This document shows, in pieces, positions 9,601-17,949 of a DNA stretch of 50,049 nucleotides; positions within the stretch are counted from its first letter, which is position 1, and each line of letters begins with the position of its first letter. Origin of the DNA: JBCDGZ01 sp038750655 (GTDB lineage Bacteria; Bacteroidota; Bacteroidia; Chitinophagales; Saprospiraceae); contig JBCDGZ010000043.1 of the NCBI GenBank assembly GCA_038750655.1, positions 1 through 50,049 on the forward strand, read 5' to 3'. The notes beneath the pieces are model-generated. The model had not been told where the DNA came from. It worked only from the letters and a program-made list of their open reading frames with translations, and did no database searches. The translations under genes and the position numbers were made by a program.

Positions 9601-12600
9601 GATGTAAGTTGTAGTGGAGCGATGGATGGTACGGTGACAGTGACGGCCAGCGGCGGTACGGTAGCGGGAGACTATACCTATTTGTGGAGTGATGGAGATG
9701 CACAGACGACGGCGACGGCCATCGGCCTCAATGCGGGTACTTATACTGTTACTGTTACCGATGACAATGGTTGCTCCCAGCAAATGGATGTTACGGTAAC
9801 TGCTGCGGTAAGTATTGATGCGACAGCGACAGCTACGGAGCTGGATTGTAATGGCGATAGTGATGCCGCTGCTTCGGTGTCGGCCTCTGGTGGTACGGGC
9901 TCGCTACGCTATTTATGGAGTGTCAATGCACAAACGACAGAAAATATTACCGGCTTGGGAGCCGGTACTTACACTGTAACCGTGTTTGATGCCAATGATT
10001 GCTCCGTAGTAGAGGAAGTAACGATTATAGAACCTACAGCTGTCGAGGCTTCGGCTCTGGCCGACGATGCCAGCTGTTTTAATGCTGTGGACGGTTCCGC
10101 AGAGGTGACTGCCCAAGGCGGCACTGGGCCTTACACATATGATATTGGGGGAGGGAGTACCATGAATTCCTCGTTCTCTGCTTTGCAGGCGGGCTCCTAC
10201 GTGGTCACCATCACGGATGCCCGACAATGTACCCAGATAGCCGCGTTCATTATTGACCAGCCAGATGAGCTGACCGCAAGCGAACAAGTTACTCAGCCGC
10301 GCTGCGCCGACGATCTGGGGAGTATTACCCTCAGCGCCGCAGGCGGTACGGTGCCTTATTCCTATAACATCGGTGGTGGAGCAAGCAATGATCCCGAGTT
10401 CTCTGGCTTGGCCGCTGGTACCTATACCCTGACCGTCACCGATGTCAATGGTTGTACCTTCACCACCCAGACGGAGATAATTAGCCCCGACGAACTGGAA
10501 CTGGACCTCAGCTCGACCCCCATCTCCTGCGCGGGAGATGCCAATGGTAGTGCTACCGTCATGGTCACCGGCGGTACCGTGGCCAACGATTATCAATACC
10601 GATGGAGCGACGGCAACTTGCAATCATCAGCGACCGCCACCGGCCTCCAAGCTGGTGTCTACACCGTCGTAGTTAGTGATGATAATGGTTGTACTACCAT
10701 AGGAACGGTCACAGTAAACGGTCCTTCTGAATTAACCGTATCGACCACTTCTACCGACGAAACAACGGTAGGCGGAATGGACGGCACCGCTACCGCCAGC
10801 CCCACCGGCGGTACCGCTCCCTATCAATACCTATGGAGCGATCCGCTGGGCCAGATGACTCCAATAGCCAACGGTCTAGCCCCCGGTAGCTACACCGTCA
10901 CCATTACCGATAATAATCAATGTACGACCACTAGTACTGTATCCATCAACTCCTTCAACTGCGGTAATTTTGGACTAGAATTATCGTCCAGTGAACCCCT
11001 TTGTAACGACACCCAGGACGGCAGTATTACCGTTGATCCTCAAAACGGCAACGATCCCTACGATTACGATTGGAGTGTAGCAGGGGCAAGCGGCGCAACG
11101 GCCAATGGCCTGGGCGCGGGTACCTATACGGTTACCGTCACTGATCAAAGCGGCTGTTCAATTATTGAAGAAGTTACCTTAACCTCTCCGCCGCCAATCG
11201 AAATCAACGTGACTGGAACCCCCGAAACGGTAGCCGGTGCCAACGACGGCACCGCAACGGCTAATGTAAGCGGTGGAACACCTTTTTATAGTTATCAATG
11301 GAATGATCCCCTATTCCAAACGACACAAACCGCTACGGGCCTGGCCCCTGGAACTTATTTCGTGGTGGTGGTGGACGATAATAATTGCGCACAAAACCAG
11401 GTCATTATCATTGATGCCGGTGCAGTCAATTGTAGTGGCTTCGAAGCGGATACGGAGCAAGAAAACGCCAGCTGTAACGGTGCCAATGATGGAAGTATTA
11501 TCGTCATTCCGAGCGGTGGGACTGACCCTTACCAGTACAATTGGAGCACTAGTAATCCTAATAGCCCAACGGCGACGGGACTAAGTGCCGGCACTTACAC
11601 CGTAACAATTACCGATGAAAATGACTGTCTGGTTATAGAAACAGTTACCATAGATGAGCCATCTGCTATTGACATTGGTATCTCCAGTACTGATGAGACG
11701 GTAGCCGGTAATAATGATGGAACGGCCACCGCCAATCCAAACGGTGGTACCGGCAACTTCGGCTATCAATGGAGCGATCCAGCTATGCAGACCACTCAGA
11801 CAGCTACCGGCCTGGCTCCCGGCACCTACACCGTTACAGTAAGCGATCAAAACAACTGTACGGCGACAACAACCGTGATCATCAATGCGGGTGGGGTTAA
11901 TTGCAACACCTTGGAAGCAGATACAGAGTCCGTACCAGTAAGCTGTTTCGATGAAAGCGATGGCAGCATCAGCGTCTTCCCTTCAGGGGGTAATGATCCT
12001 TATCAATACAATTGGAGTGTGAGTAACCCCAACAGCTCAACGGCCAATGGCCTGAGCGCGGGCACCTATACCGTGACCATCACCGATGCCAATGATTGTA
12101 TCATCATAGAAACCATCACCGTTGGCCAACCGCCTCTGCTTGTCGTGGGTGCAATCAGCACTGACGAAACCTCCGCGGGAAGCAACGACGGTACGGCAAC
12201 TGCCGTCGCTACTGGCGGCACCGGAATGCTCAGCTACCAATGGAGCGATCCCGCTATGCAGACGACGCAGGTGGCTACCGGCCTCGCTCCCGGTACTTAC
12301 ACCGTTACGGTAACGGATGAAAATGACTGTGCATCTTCCTTTTCTGTCACGGTGAATCCCGGAGGCAATAGCTGTGCTGGGTTTAGTGGTGCTATACAGT
12401 CGGAAGATGCCCTTTGTAATGGCGGTGCTGACGGTACGGCAACGGCGATTGGCAGCGGCGGCCAGGCTCCCTATCAATACCTTTGGAGCAATCAGCAGTC
12501 CGCCCCAACCATTACGGGCTTGAGCTCAGGCATCTATGTGGTGACTATCACCGACGATAATGGCTGCTCTACTATCCAAGAAACAATGATTGATGAGCCG

Positions 12601-14460
12601 CTAGCCATCAATATGGCCGTCAATAGTACCGATGAAACCAATGCTGGTGCCAACGATGGTACGGCCGCTGTTATCGCTGGCGGTGGCGTCGGAACATTGA
12701 CTTACTTGTGGAGCAATGGCAGTCCCAACACCATCCTCAGCGGTTTGATGCCCGGCACCTACACCGTCACCGTTACCGATGGCAATGGCTGCACCAACAG
12801 CCAAAGCGTAGTTGTTAACCCTGGTGGGATCAACTGTAGTGGTTTTGAATCTGCCGCCATCGTAACGCCGGTGTCTTGTAATGGCGGCAGTGACGGTAGT
12901 GCTACGGCTAGTGGCAGCGGCGGAACGGCTCCCTACGGCTTCTCCTGGAGCAGTGGCCAGAGCAGTCCGAGCTTGCAAGGCTTGGCCGCGGGTACCTATA
13001 CCGTCACCGTTTCCGACGATAATGGCTGCATCAGCATCGAAGAGATTGTCATCCAAGAGCCGCCGGCGCTCGGTATGACGACTACGAGTACAGAAGAGAC
13101 CGGTAATGGCGCTAGTGATGGTACCGCGACGGCGACGGCCAGCGGTGGAACGCCGCCCTACAGCTTTGTTTGGAGTAATGGTATGATGGGAGGCATGATT
13201 ACAGGGCTGGTGGCAGACACTTATACGGTCACCGTTACGGATGGCAATAACTGCTCGTCTACGATGGCGGTTGAGGTGAGCTTTGGTGGAGCCAACTGCG
13301 CGAGCTTCGGTACTGAGCTATTTACTGATCTGATCAGTTGTTTTGGTGGCAACGATGGAACGGCGACAGCCTCGGGCTTCGGTGGTACGGAGCCATACAC
13401 CTACAGTTGGAGTAATAATCAAATGGGGTCAAGCATTAATGGCTTGATCGCAGGCACCTACACGGTCACGGTTACGGATGTAGATGGCTGTGTCAGTACA
13501 GAAACGATTACGGTTGAAGAGCCGGCTTTGATGGGCTTGCAATTGTCCGGTTTTGATGGCAATTGTGGAACCTTGGGCGCAGCGCAGTCGACTGTGACGG
13601 GCGGTACTTCGCCTTACACTTATGCTTGGAGCAACGGCGCTACGGGATCGGGGGCCAGTCAATTGGCCGCGGGTGTTTATGGCCTGACGGTTACGGATGC
13701 CAATGGTTGTACAGTCGCTAGCCAGGTGAGTGTAGAGACTAACGACGATGGGGTGGATGCGGATGGACTGGTTGGTCGGGTAACCTGCTTTGGCGACAGC
13801 GATGGTTTTATTGATCTGGAGATGCTGTCGGGCACACCGCCTTTTGTTTTTGAGTGGAATAATGGGGCGACGACGGAAGATCTCGATGATTTGGATGCCG
13901 GGATTTACACCGTCTTCATCACCGATGGCAATGATTGCTCGTATCTGACCACTTTTGTGGTGGGCGGACCTGTGGAAATGGGCATCGACTTTACCCAGCT
14001 TCCGCCGAGTAATGGCAACAATGGCCAGATCATCGCCAATGCCTATGGGGGTACGCCGCCGTATAGCTACAATTGGAGTACGGGGAGTACCAGCGTGGTG
14101 ATCAATGACCTGTCTGTTGGCACCTACGCGGTGACGATCACCGATGCCAACGGCTGTACGTTCACCGACCAGACCGAACTGTTGCTAGTTGGCCTCGAAG
14201 AACTAACGTCTTTACGAGATTTCCAGCTCTATCCCAATCCTACCCGCGACGAGTTCCGACTCTTAGCGGAATTCAATGGGGTGGAAGATGTCGAAATCAC
14301 CTTGTACAATATGGTTGGCCAGGAGGTGTACAGCAGCCGTGAGCGCAACCACCGGATTGATCGGTCGATCGATTTGCGCAATTTTGCTCAGGGCACTTAT
14401 CTGCTTCGTCTGCGAACACCGGAGGGGCAGCTGGTCAAGAAGGTTGTGCGGATTGATTAA
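6682..14460 (+). CDS. Giant secreted M43 metalloprotease with ~24 SprB repeats and T9SS type A C-terminal domain
   Basis: A 2592-residue exported protein. In order: signal peptide (1-25, ending LSAQ); a pappalysin/cytophagalysin-like M43 protease domain (~50-340) with zinc motif HEVGHSFGLFH at 243-253 and Met-turn NYMDYSRS around M305; a CARDB-like Ig module (~353-466); a jelly-roll 'choice-of-anchor J'-like module (~465-653); about 24 SprB-type repeats (~653-2505); and a T9SS type A sorting domain from LYPNPT at ~2514. It should cross the outer membrane by type IX secretion and be surface-attached or released. The active-site motifs are intact, so proteolysis is likely. The start at 6682 is preferred because it opens the signal peptide. 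The repeat array may act as a stalk or adhesive part, by analogy with SprB. Confidence 0.93.
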   Translation: MNLKAVLSTAFLLLCFLTNTTTLSAQHVHGPECKFDQIHNDLADEFPNIKAQMEHFRRRVIPKLAQMNTKTNSRGFNTLYIPVVVHVIHQAGEAVGQGANLSAERIQAQIDVLNEDFSATNAGFSETPARWQGIIENPDIQFCLAAIDPSGNPTDGITRHVYSNNSDSYVRNTIKPATWWDSDLYYNIWTLAIPGTTSGGGTTGYAYIPYPGTIGRSIDGSVVDWRWFGGPGFGQSGYRTLTHEVGHSFGLFHPFQGESCSDDDGISDTPNQAGPTSDYTSQGCNGGFFTGPMSCGEEHMYVNYMDYSRSSCKTSFSTEQVNVMRAVLQGMAAPYGFGSRESLANNALAVCTFFDNDASISEVQSPTGPICDNNEIAPEVTLTNLGITELTTVKIRYTVDGGAPIETIWIDMLEPGESQQVTLNPFTPPSSNFQLTFYTTEPNGVVDEQPINDTIRNNINVTVPAPLPLSEDFADANFDPTLNGIYIVDPDADGNTWEREGFHSAYFIGNGSASFDNYSAPPSIRGRSDYLITPTYDFSTVSNASLLFDVAYAPYIDPSGNTGYDTLAVVISTDCGVNFDQVVYKKGGDELATDAGRANYFSPGPNDWRQDTVDLSAYDGIPNVTLAFVNISDYGNRMLLDNINVSVSCNVTITPNVTNEQCDATCDGRVALALSGGETPYVVQWDANAGSSNSPLLSDLCPGDYTVTVTDQKSCSAEMTITISAASSLDLTASPTMLNCNGDTDGSLTVAASGGNVVTDYQYLWSDPMGQTAAAATGLVAGTYTVTVTDDNDCSSTVEVEVMEPPTLDLMIDGENLACNGDGNGTATVNPSGGTVASDYTYLWSDADAQTTATATGLSGGTYTVTVTDDNNCSGEINVTIEEPILLEVSMNHTDLNCAGDTDGTATVSATGGSVTTDYTYLWNDANAQTSATATGLTAGTYTVTVTDDNNCSTEINVTIDQPAAIDLSGMSSDVSCSGAMDGTVTVTASGGTVAGDYTYLWSDGDAQTTATAIGLNAGTYTVTVTDDNGCSQQMDVTVTAAVSIDATATATELDCNGDSDAAASVSASGGTGSLRYLWSVNAQTTENITGLGAGTYTVTVFDANDCSVVEEVTIIEPTAVEASALADDASCFNAVDGSAEVTAQGGTGPYTYDIGGGSTMNSSFSALQAGSYVVTITDARQCTQIAAFIIDQPDELTASEQVTQPRCADDLGSITLSAAGGTVPYSYNIGGGASNDPEFSGLAAGTYTLTVTDVNGCTFTTQTEIISPDELELDLSSTPISCAGDANGSATVMVTGGTVANDYQYRWSDGNLQSSATATGLQAGVYTVVVSDDNGCTTIGTVTVNGPSELTVSTTSTDETTVGGMDGTATASPTGGTAPYQYLWSDPLGQMTPIANGLAPGSYTVTITDNNQCTTTSTVSINSFNCGNFGLELSSSEPLCNDTQDGSITVDPQNGNDPYDYDWSVAGASGATANGLGAGTYTVTVTDQSGCSIIEEVTLTSPPPIEINVTGTPETVAGANDGTATANVSGGTPFYSYQWNDPLFQTTQTATGLAPGTYFVVVVDDNNCAQNQVIIIDAGAVNCSGFEADTEQENASCNGANDGSIIVIPSGGTDPYQYNWSTSNPNSPTATGLSAGTYTVTITDENDCLVIETVTIDEPSAIDIGISSTDETVAGNNDGTATANPNGGTGNFGYQWSDPAMQTTQTATGLAPGTYTVTVSDQNNCTATTTVIINAGGVNCNTLEADTESVPVSCFDESDGSISVFPSGGNDPYQYNWSVSNPNSSTANGLSAGTYTVTITDANDCIIIETITVGQPPLLVVGAISTDETSAGSNDGTATAVATGGTGMLSYQWSDPAMQTTQVATGLAPGTYTVTVTDENDCASSFSVTVNPGGNSCAGFSGAIQSEDALCNGGADGTATAIGSGGQAPYQYLWSNQQSAPTITGLSSGIYVVTITDDNGCSTIQETMIDEPLAINMAVNSTDETNAGANDGTAAVIAGGGVGTLTYLWSNGSPNTILSGLMPGTYTVTVTDGNGCTNSQSVVVNPGGINCSGFESAAIVTPVSCNGGSDGSATASGSGGTAPYGFSWSSGQSSPSLQGLAAGTYTVTVSDDNGCISIEEIVIQEPPALGMTTTSTEETGNGASDGTATATASGGTPPYSFVWSNGMMGGMITGLVADTYTVTVTDGNNCSSTMAVEVSFGGANCASFGTELFTDLISCFGGNDGTATASGFGGTEPYTYSWSNNQMGSSINGLIAGTYTVTVTDVDGCVSTETITVEEPALMGLQLSGFDGNCGTLGAAQSTVTGGTSPYTYAWSNGATGSGASQLAAGVYGLTVTDANGCTVASQVSVETNDDGVDADGLVGRVTCFGDSDGFIDLEMLSGTPPFVFEWNNGATTEDLDDLDAGIYTVFITDGNDCSYLTTFVVGGPVEMGIDFTQLPPSNGNNGQIIANAYGGTPPYSYNWSTGSTSVVINDLSVGTYAVTITDANGCTFTDQTELLLVGLEELTSLRDFQLYPNPTRDEFRLLAEFNGVEDVEITLYNMVGQEVYSSRERNHRIDRSIDLRNFAQGTYLLRLRTPEGQLVKKVVRID
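8640..14195 (+). repeat. Tandem SprB-type repeats (about 24 copies) within the giant gene
   Basis: Each unit of ~75-80 codons follows the plan C-N-G-x-x-D-G-T-x-x-V, GGT-x-P-Y-x-Y-x-W-S, A-x-G-L-x-A-GTYTVTVTD-x-N-x-C. Counting GTYTVTVTD-like ends gives 24 units. Two early units (about 10075-10490) replace the W-S core by Y-x-IGGG. The last few units lack one or both of the conserved cysteines. Confidence 0.85.
10741..13545 (+). repeat. Higher-order two-repeat unit of 462-471 bp inside the SprB array
   Basis: Twelve consecutive SprB repeats alternate between type A (TDET-x-AG-x-NDGTATA, no first Cys) and type B (C-N-G-type start). The conserved Trp codon falls at 10834, 11299, 11770, 12241, 12709 and 13171 in type A, and at 11071, 11542, 12013, 12484, 12946 and 13408 in type B. 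That gives a steady period of 462-471 bases, so the pair has been the unit of duplication. Confidence 0.85.
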
Positions 14461-14480
14461 GTGCTTGTTTGAAATGCTAG

Positions 14481-14526
14481 GGGAAAGCCTGAAACTTGGT
14501 GGAGCTGAGTTTCAGGCTTTCCCTTT
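14481..14526 (+). terminator. Rho-independent-type terminator after the giant gene
   Basis: A perfect 16-bp stem (GGGAAAGCCTGAAACT, 14481-14496, pairing with 14508-14523) with an 11-base loop lies 20 bases after the stop codon. Only a short T run follows (TTT), but the stem is unusually long and stable. Confidence 0.8.
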
Positions 14527-14558
14527 AAAGCTAAAACTATTGATGCAAAAACAACAGC

Positions 14559-15111
14559 ATGGAAATCACCATCAGAAACTGGGAAAGGAAAGATGTAAAG
14601 CACCTCGTAAGATACGCCAATAATCGAAAGATCTGGGACAACCTTGCGGATGCCTTTCCCAGTCCCTATACCGAAGAGGATGCACTTGTGTTCCTCACCA
14701 AAGTGGCAAACGATCATCCAAGAAAAATTATGGCTATTGATTGCTGTTGATAATGAGCCGATTGGCTCAATAGGCATTTTCCCGGATGGGGATATACATC
14801 GGAAAAATGCGGCCATTGCCTATTGGATCGCTGAACCCTACTGGGGAAAAGGGATTACGACGCAGGCTGTAAAACTAATGATGGACTATGGCTTCGCTAA
14901 TTTTCCCATAACAAGAATCTATGCAAAGCCATTTGGGTCCAACGAAGCCTCGCATAGGGTGCTAGAGAAGGCGGGTTTTGAAAAAGAGGTCTATAGCCTG
15001 TTCGTAGTACATCAAAAGAAGAAAGGAACAATCTTGACTTCAACACGGTTAATTCCTCTAAAAAAGTTATGTTACTTTACAGACCCGTCAATCAAGCAGA
15101 GCTTGATTTAA
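14559..15111 (+). pseudogene. GNAT-family N-acetyltransferase, frameshifted
   Basis: The N-terminal part (14559-14750, beginning MEITIRNWERKDVKHLVRYA) and the C-terminal part (read from ~14744 in another frame: VDNEPIGSIGIF, then YWIAEPYWGKGITTQAVKLM and SNEASHRVLEKAGF) together make one RimJ/RimL-like acetyltransferase. The acetyl-CoA loop is the WGKGI segment. The break lies at a tandem ATTG-ATTG (14736-14743); removing one copy restores MAIAVDNEP in frame. The C-terminal end after GFEKE does not match the usual family tail and runs 43 bases into the next gene. It is probably a pseudogene; a sequencing or assembly error cannot be excluded. Confidence 0.75.
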
Positions 15112-15401
15112 TTATCAACGCGAAGTGGAAACAGTTTCCTCCTCGTTTAGCGGGGCAGCCCATCTTTTATCCGGTGCTCAATGAAGCCTATGCTGAGCAG
15201 ATTACTCGCGAATGGAATGTACCGACCTACGGAATCGGTCATGTATTGAAATTTGAGGTGGCGGACGACTTTTTACAGCAGTACGAAGTACAAAAGGTCG
15301 GTTTAGATCATCACCTAGAATACTGGATTCCTGCTGAGGATTTGGACGCAATGAACAACCATATTGTCGGACAAATCGAATTAATTAGTACTTTTGAGTA
15401 A
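15069..15401 (+). CDS. Small conserved protein of the family often labelled 'ADP-ribosylation/crystallin J1'
   Basis: A 110-residue single-domain protein. Features recalled from this family are the start LLYRPVNQAELDLI, the FPPRL-x-x-QPIFYPVLNE core, REWNVP and the ending EYWIPAEDLDAMNNHIVGQI. The family name found in databases is historical: nothing here resembles the ~300-residue ADP-ribosylglycohydrolases, so no enzymatic claim is made. The start at 15069 lies inside the degraded 3' part of the acetyltransferase frame. A hairpin terminator follows its stop. Confidence 0.8.
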   Translation: MLLYRPVNQAELDLIINAKWKQFPPRLAGQPIFYPVLNEAYAEQITREWNVPTYGIGHVLKFEVADDFLQQYEVQKVGLDHHLEYWIPAEDLDAMNNHIVGQIELISTFE

Positions 15402-15408
15402 AATATGA

Positions 15409-15443
15409 GCCTGAGCGGAGTGCTTAACTCCACTCAGGCCCTT
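15409..15443 (+). terminator. Hairpin terminator
   Basis: A 13-bp stem with one mismatch (GCCTGAGCGGAGT, 15409-15421, against ACTCCACTCAGGC, 15427-15439) with a 5-base loop, eight bases after the upstream stop codon, followed by CCTTT. Confidence 0.65.
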
Positions 15444-15456
15444 TCAAGCAGATGAT

Positions 15457-16287
15457 ATGCAGATTATTGGAAAACAAGTCGAGTTAGAAGTGACCAAGAA
15501 AGTAGACTTTGGCTACTACTTGGACGGCGGTCCTTACGGAGAAATTCTTTTGCCCAATCGCGAAGTAAAGACGGCGGCGGAAGCAGGGCAAGAAATGGAA
15601 GTTTTTATCTATTGTGATTCGGAGGATCGTTTGGTAGCTACCCAGCGACAGCCTCGGGCGAGGGTAGGGGAGTGTGCGTATTTAGAAGTGGTATCGGTCA
15701 ATGAGTACGGCGCTTTTTTGGATTGGGGCTTGTTGAAGGATTTGTTTGTGCCTTTCCGGGAGCAGCAGGATCGGATGCAGGAGGGACAGTCTTATCTGGT
15801 GCGGGTGGATTTGGATGAGGCGACGGATCGTATCTTTGCTTCTTCTCGTTTGAAACGTTATTTGAAGAGCCAAAATGAGACCTTGGAGGAGGGGCAGGAG
15901 GTGCAGATTTTGATTGCCCAGCAGACGGATTTGGGCTACAAGGTTATTGTGGAGCATACGTATTGGGGGATGTTGTATCGGAATGAGATTTTTCAGCCAT
16001 TGCGTAGGGGGGAAGCCCAGCGGGCGTATATCAAGCGGGTCAGAGAAGATGGTCTGCTGGATATTAGTTTGCAAAAGCAAGGGGCGGAGCAAATTCCGGA
16101 AGATGCTGCTCAGGTGCTGGCAGAGCTGAGGGCCCACGATGGCTTTCTGCCGCTCAATGATAAGAGCCAGCCCGAACAGATTTATAATCAGTTGGAAATG
16201 AGTAAAAAAGCGTTTAAAAAAGCGATTGGCAACCTCTACAAACAGCGCCTGATCACCATACAGCCTGAAGGCATCCGACTCGTCTAA
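15457..16287 (+). CDS. S1-domain RNA-binding protein, CvfB/YitL-like
   Basis: This 276-residue protein matches the CvfB/YitL plan: tandem S1-like OB domains at ~1-60, ~68-130 (ECAYLEVVSVNEYGAFLDWG followed by KDLFVPFREQ) and ~140-210, then a C-terminal winged helix (~220-276) with LNDKS and KAFKKAIGNLYKQ. Family members bind RNA and have been linked to post-transcriptional control of virulence or stress genes in Firmicutes; the role here is not known. It is transcribed convergently with the next gene, with 21 bases between stops. The upstream terminator shows it has its own promoter. Confidence 0.88.
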   Translation: MQIIGKQVELEVTKKVDFGYYLDGGPYGEILLPNREVKTAAEAGQEMEVFIYCDSEDRLVATQRQPRARVGECAYLEVVSVNEYGAFLDWGLLKDLFVPFREQQDRMQEGQSYLVRVDLDEATDRIFASSRLKRYLKSQNETLEEGQEVQILIAQQTDLGYKVIVEHTYWGMLYRNEIFQPLRRGEAQRAYIKRVREDGLLDISLQKQGAEQIPEDAAQVLAELRAHDGFLPLNDKSQPEQIYNQLEMSKKAFKKAIGNLYKQRLITIQPEGIRLV

Positions 16288-16308
16288 TCCCCCACTACCC
16301 AAACACGC

Positions 16309-17832
16309 TCAACAAGCGCAAGCGCCCCAAACTTCCTTATATGCCCGCACCGAGCCATCCCTAGACCGAAGGGCCAATATCCCCCGATAGGTGCGTCCAC
16401 CACTATCATTCTTCCCATCCACCTTCCCCGTCAGGATACACTCGTACCGGTCGTTAGAAAAATACAGCTGCATCGGAATCCCCTGCTCCCCTCGCTTACG
16501 CGCTGCCTTGGCCATCTGCAACGCCTCCTCGCACATGCTCCCGATCTCCCCCCGGTGGCCCATCCCAATCTGACCATTATTTTTAACCGAAATTTCCTTC
16601 GGCATCTCCTCCATCAGCAAAAGCGCCTGAATGAGCATATTCCGGTTGTCCTCATACTCCCCCATCTCCACTTCTTGATCAAAAAATAAATCTTTTCCTC
16701 TTTCATTCAACACAATCCAAGGCTCCTCATAAGCCCTCCGGGATAATTCCGACCGCCGGCTGCGATGGTTACCCTTCAATAGGATAAGCTCCCCTTTGAA
16801 TTTCACGCAGGCATGGTCTTGGGCATTGCTAATGAATACATCTAGCTTGTAATTATTCTTATCCGGACGGTAACTGCAAGAACAGCCATCACCATCAGAG
16901 ATCGTTTTGGGCCAATCTGCAAAAGCAACCGCCTCTAATTCCAATAGATCAGGCTGTAGCTGTTGGAGCTGAGCAGTACTCAATTCCTCCACGTTAAACT
17001 CCCCTTTAGCCTGCAAAGGCTTGGATTTTAGCTGCATATAATGCTTCTTGAAAGGCTGCGAGCGGCGGTAGACCTTAGCTGCTTCTAGATCGTACACCTT
17101 TTCAGTGAGCAGCAAGGCCGGATCTGTCTCATACTGTAATGCTCGGAATTTGAGAAGTTGAAACTGTTGATCCATCAGCTTATAGCTGCGACTGTAGCCA
17201 TATTCGCCAACATCCGTCTGGCTGATTTCGAGGATTTGCTGGCCATCAAGGGAGGCGTAAATCTGGGTATTATTTTCCGCATCGCCGCCGCTTTGATCTT
17301 GATTGGACAGCCGAGTCCATCGGGCCAGGTTGAAGTTCCCGAAATGAGGGAAGCGGATGTGGGTGGCCTTGGTCAGCGCAGTACCTTTGTCTTCGCCCTT
17401 GCGCTTAACGGCACCGCGAAATACCCAGCCCGACTGCTTATCGGCCGTGATGACCTTGATCCAGGGTTCGTTGTAGGTGATGCCTCTGAGGGTTACTTCT
17501 TCCTTAAAATCAGTCTGCTGCCCCGTGTAAATTAAAGGCTCACTTTCTTTGACCTGCGCAACAATTTCTGCCGAAGTTTTGGGTGCAGCGCGAACATTGA
17601 GGTTGTTGACCCAGGAAAATACCAGCTCTTGACGGGCCAAGGGCTGCTGTCCAGAAGCTGAGGGTGGAGTTGTACTGCTGCTGTCCGTTTCCGTATTGTC
17701 CGCCAAAGGCGTCGCCGTTTCAGGAGCCGCTGCTGCGGTCTCAGCGGAGTCTTTAGTAGTGGAGTCAGAAGAATTGTTACAAGCTGTAAAAAGAAGGAAT
17801 AGCAATAGAATAGAGCAGAGTGAGTAGTGCAT
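16309..17832 (-). CDS. SH3-domain lipoprotein of unknown function
   Basis: A 507-residue protein with a lipoprotein signal (lipobox FTAC, C18), a Ser/Thr/Ala-rich linker (~19-68), a bacterial SH3-type domain (~70-140, with NLNVRAAPKTSAEIVAQV and SGWVFRGAV) and a ~360-residue C-terminal region I do not recognise. The latter contains a GCSCSYR cluster and ends GACAC. SH3b domains often bind cell-wall or protein ligands, so a periplasmic envelope-binding role is possible. It lies downstream of the ECF sigma gene cluster but is separated from it by a minus-strand terminator, so it is expressed separately. A 7-bp hairpin lies directly before its start codon. Confidence 0.8.
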   Translation of the reverse strand: MHYSLCSILLLFLLFTACNNSSDSTTKDSAETAAAAPETATPLADNTETDSSSTTPPSASGQQPLARQELVFSWVNNLNVRAAPKTSAEIVAQVKESEPLIYTGQQTDFKEEVTLRGITYNEPWIKVITADKQSGWVFRGAVKRKGEDKGTALTKATHIRFPHFGNFNLARWTRLSNQDQSGGDAENNTQIYASLDGQQILEISQTDVGEYGYSRSYKLMDQQFQLLKFRALQYETDPALLLTEKVYDLEAAKVYRRSQPFKKHYMQLKSKPLQAKGEFNVEELSTAQLQQLQPDLLELEAVAFADWPKTISDGDGCSCSYRPDKNNYKLDVFISNAQDHACVKFKGELILLKGNHRSRRSELSRRAYEEPWIVLNERGKDLFFDQEVEMGEYEDNRNMLIQALLLMEEMPKEISVKNNGQIGMGHRGEIGSMCEEALQMAKAARKRGEQGIPMQLYFSNDRYECILTGKVDGKNDSGGRTYRGILALRSRDGSVRAYKEVWGACAC

Positions 17833-17835
17833 TGT

Positions 17836-17855
17836 TTGGACATTTTGGTGTCCAA
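17836..17855 (-). other. Small hairpin just upstream of the SH3 lipoprotein start
   Basis: TTGGACA and TGTCCAA form a 7-bp stem around six bases, ending four bases before the ATG on the minus strand, where it would cover the ribosome-binding region. TATTCTTG, one mismatch from the -7 consensus, overlaps its upstream edge. Confidence 0.4.
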
Positions 17856-17861
17856 GAATAA

Positions 17862-17900
17862 GAAAAAAAAAGTTCCTATACCAATTAACAGCATAGGAAC
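17862..17900 (-). terminator. Rho-independent terminator of the sigma/membrane-protein operon
   Basis: On the minus strand an 8-bp stem (GTTCCTAT/ATAGGAAC, 17872-17879 and 17893-17900, 13-base loop) is followed directly by nine T residues (17862-17870 as A on plus). It sits ~50 bases after the stop at 17950. Confidence 0.85.
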
Positions 17901-17949
17901 GATGAGAGAAAGGAAACTTACTATCTTTATTAGCTAATAGGGCATTGCA

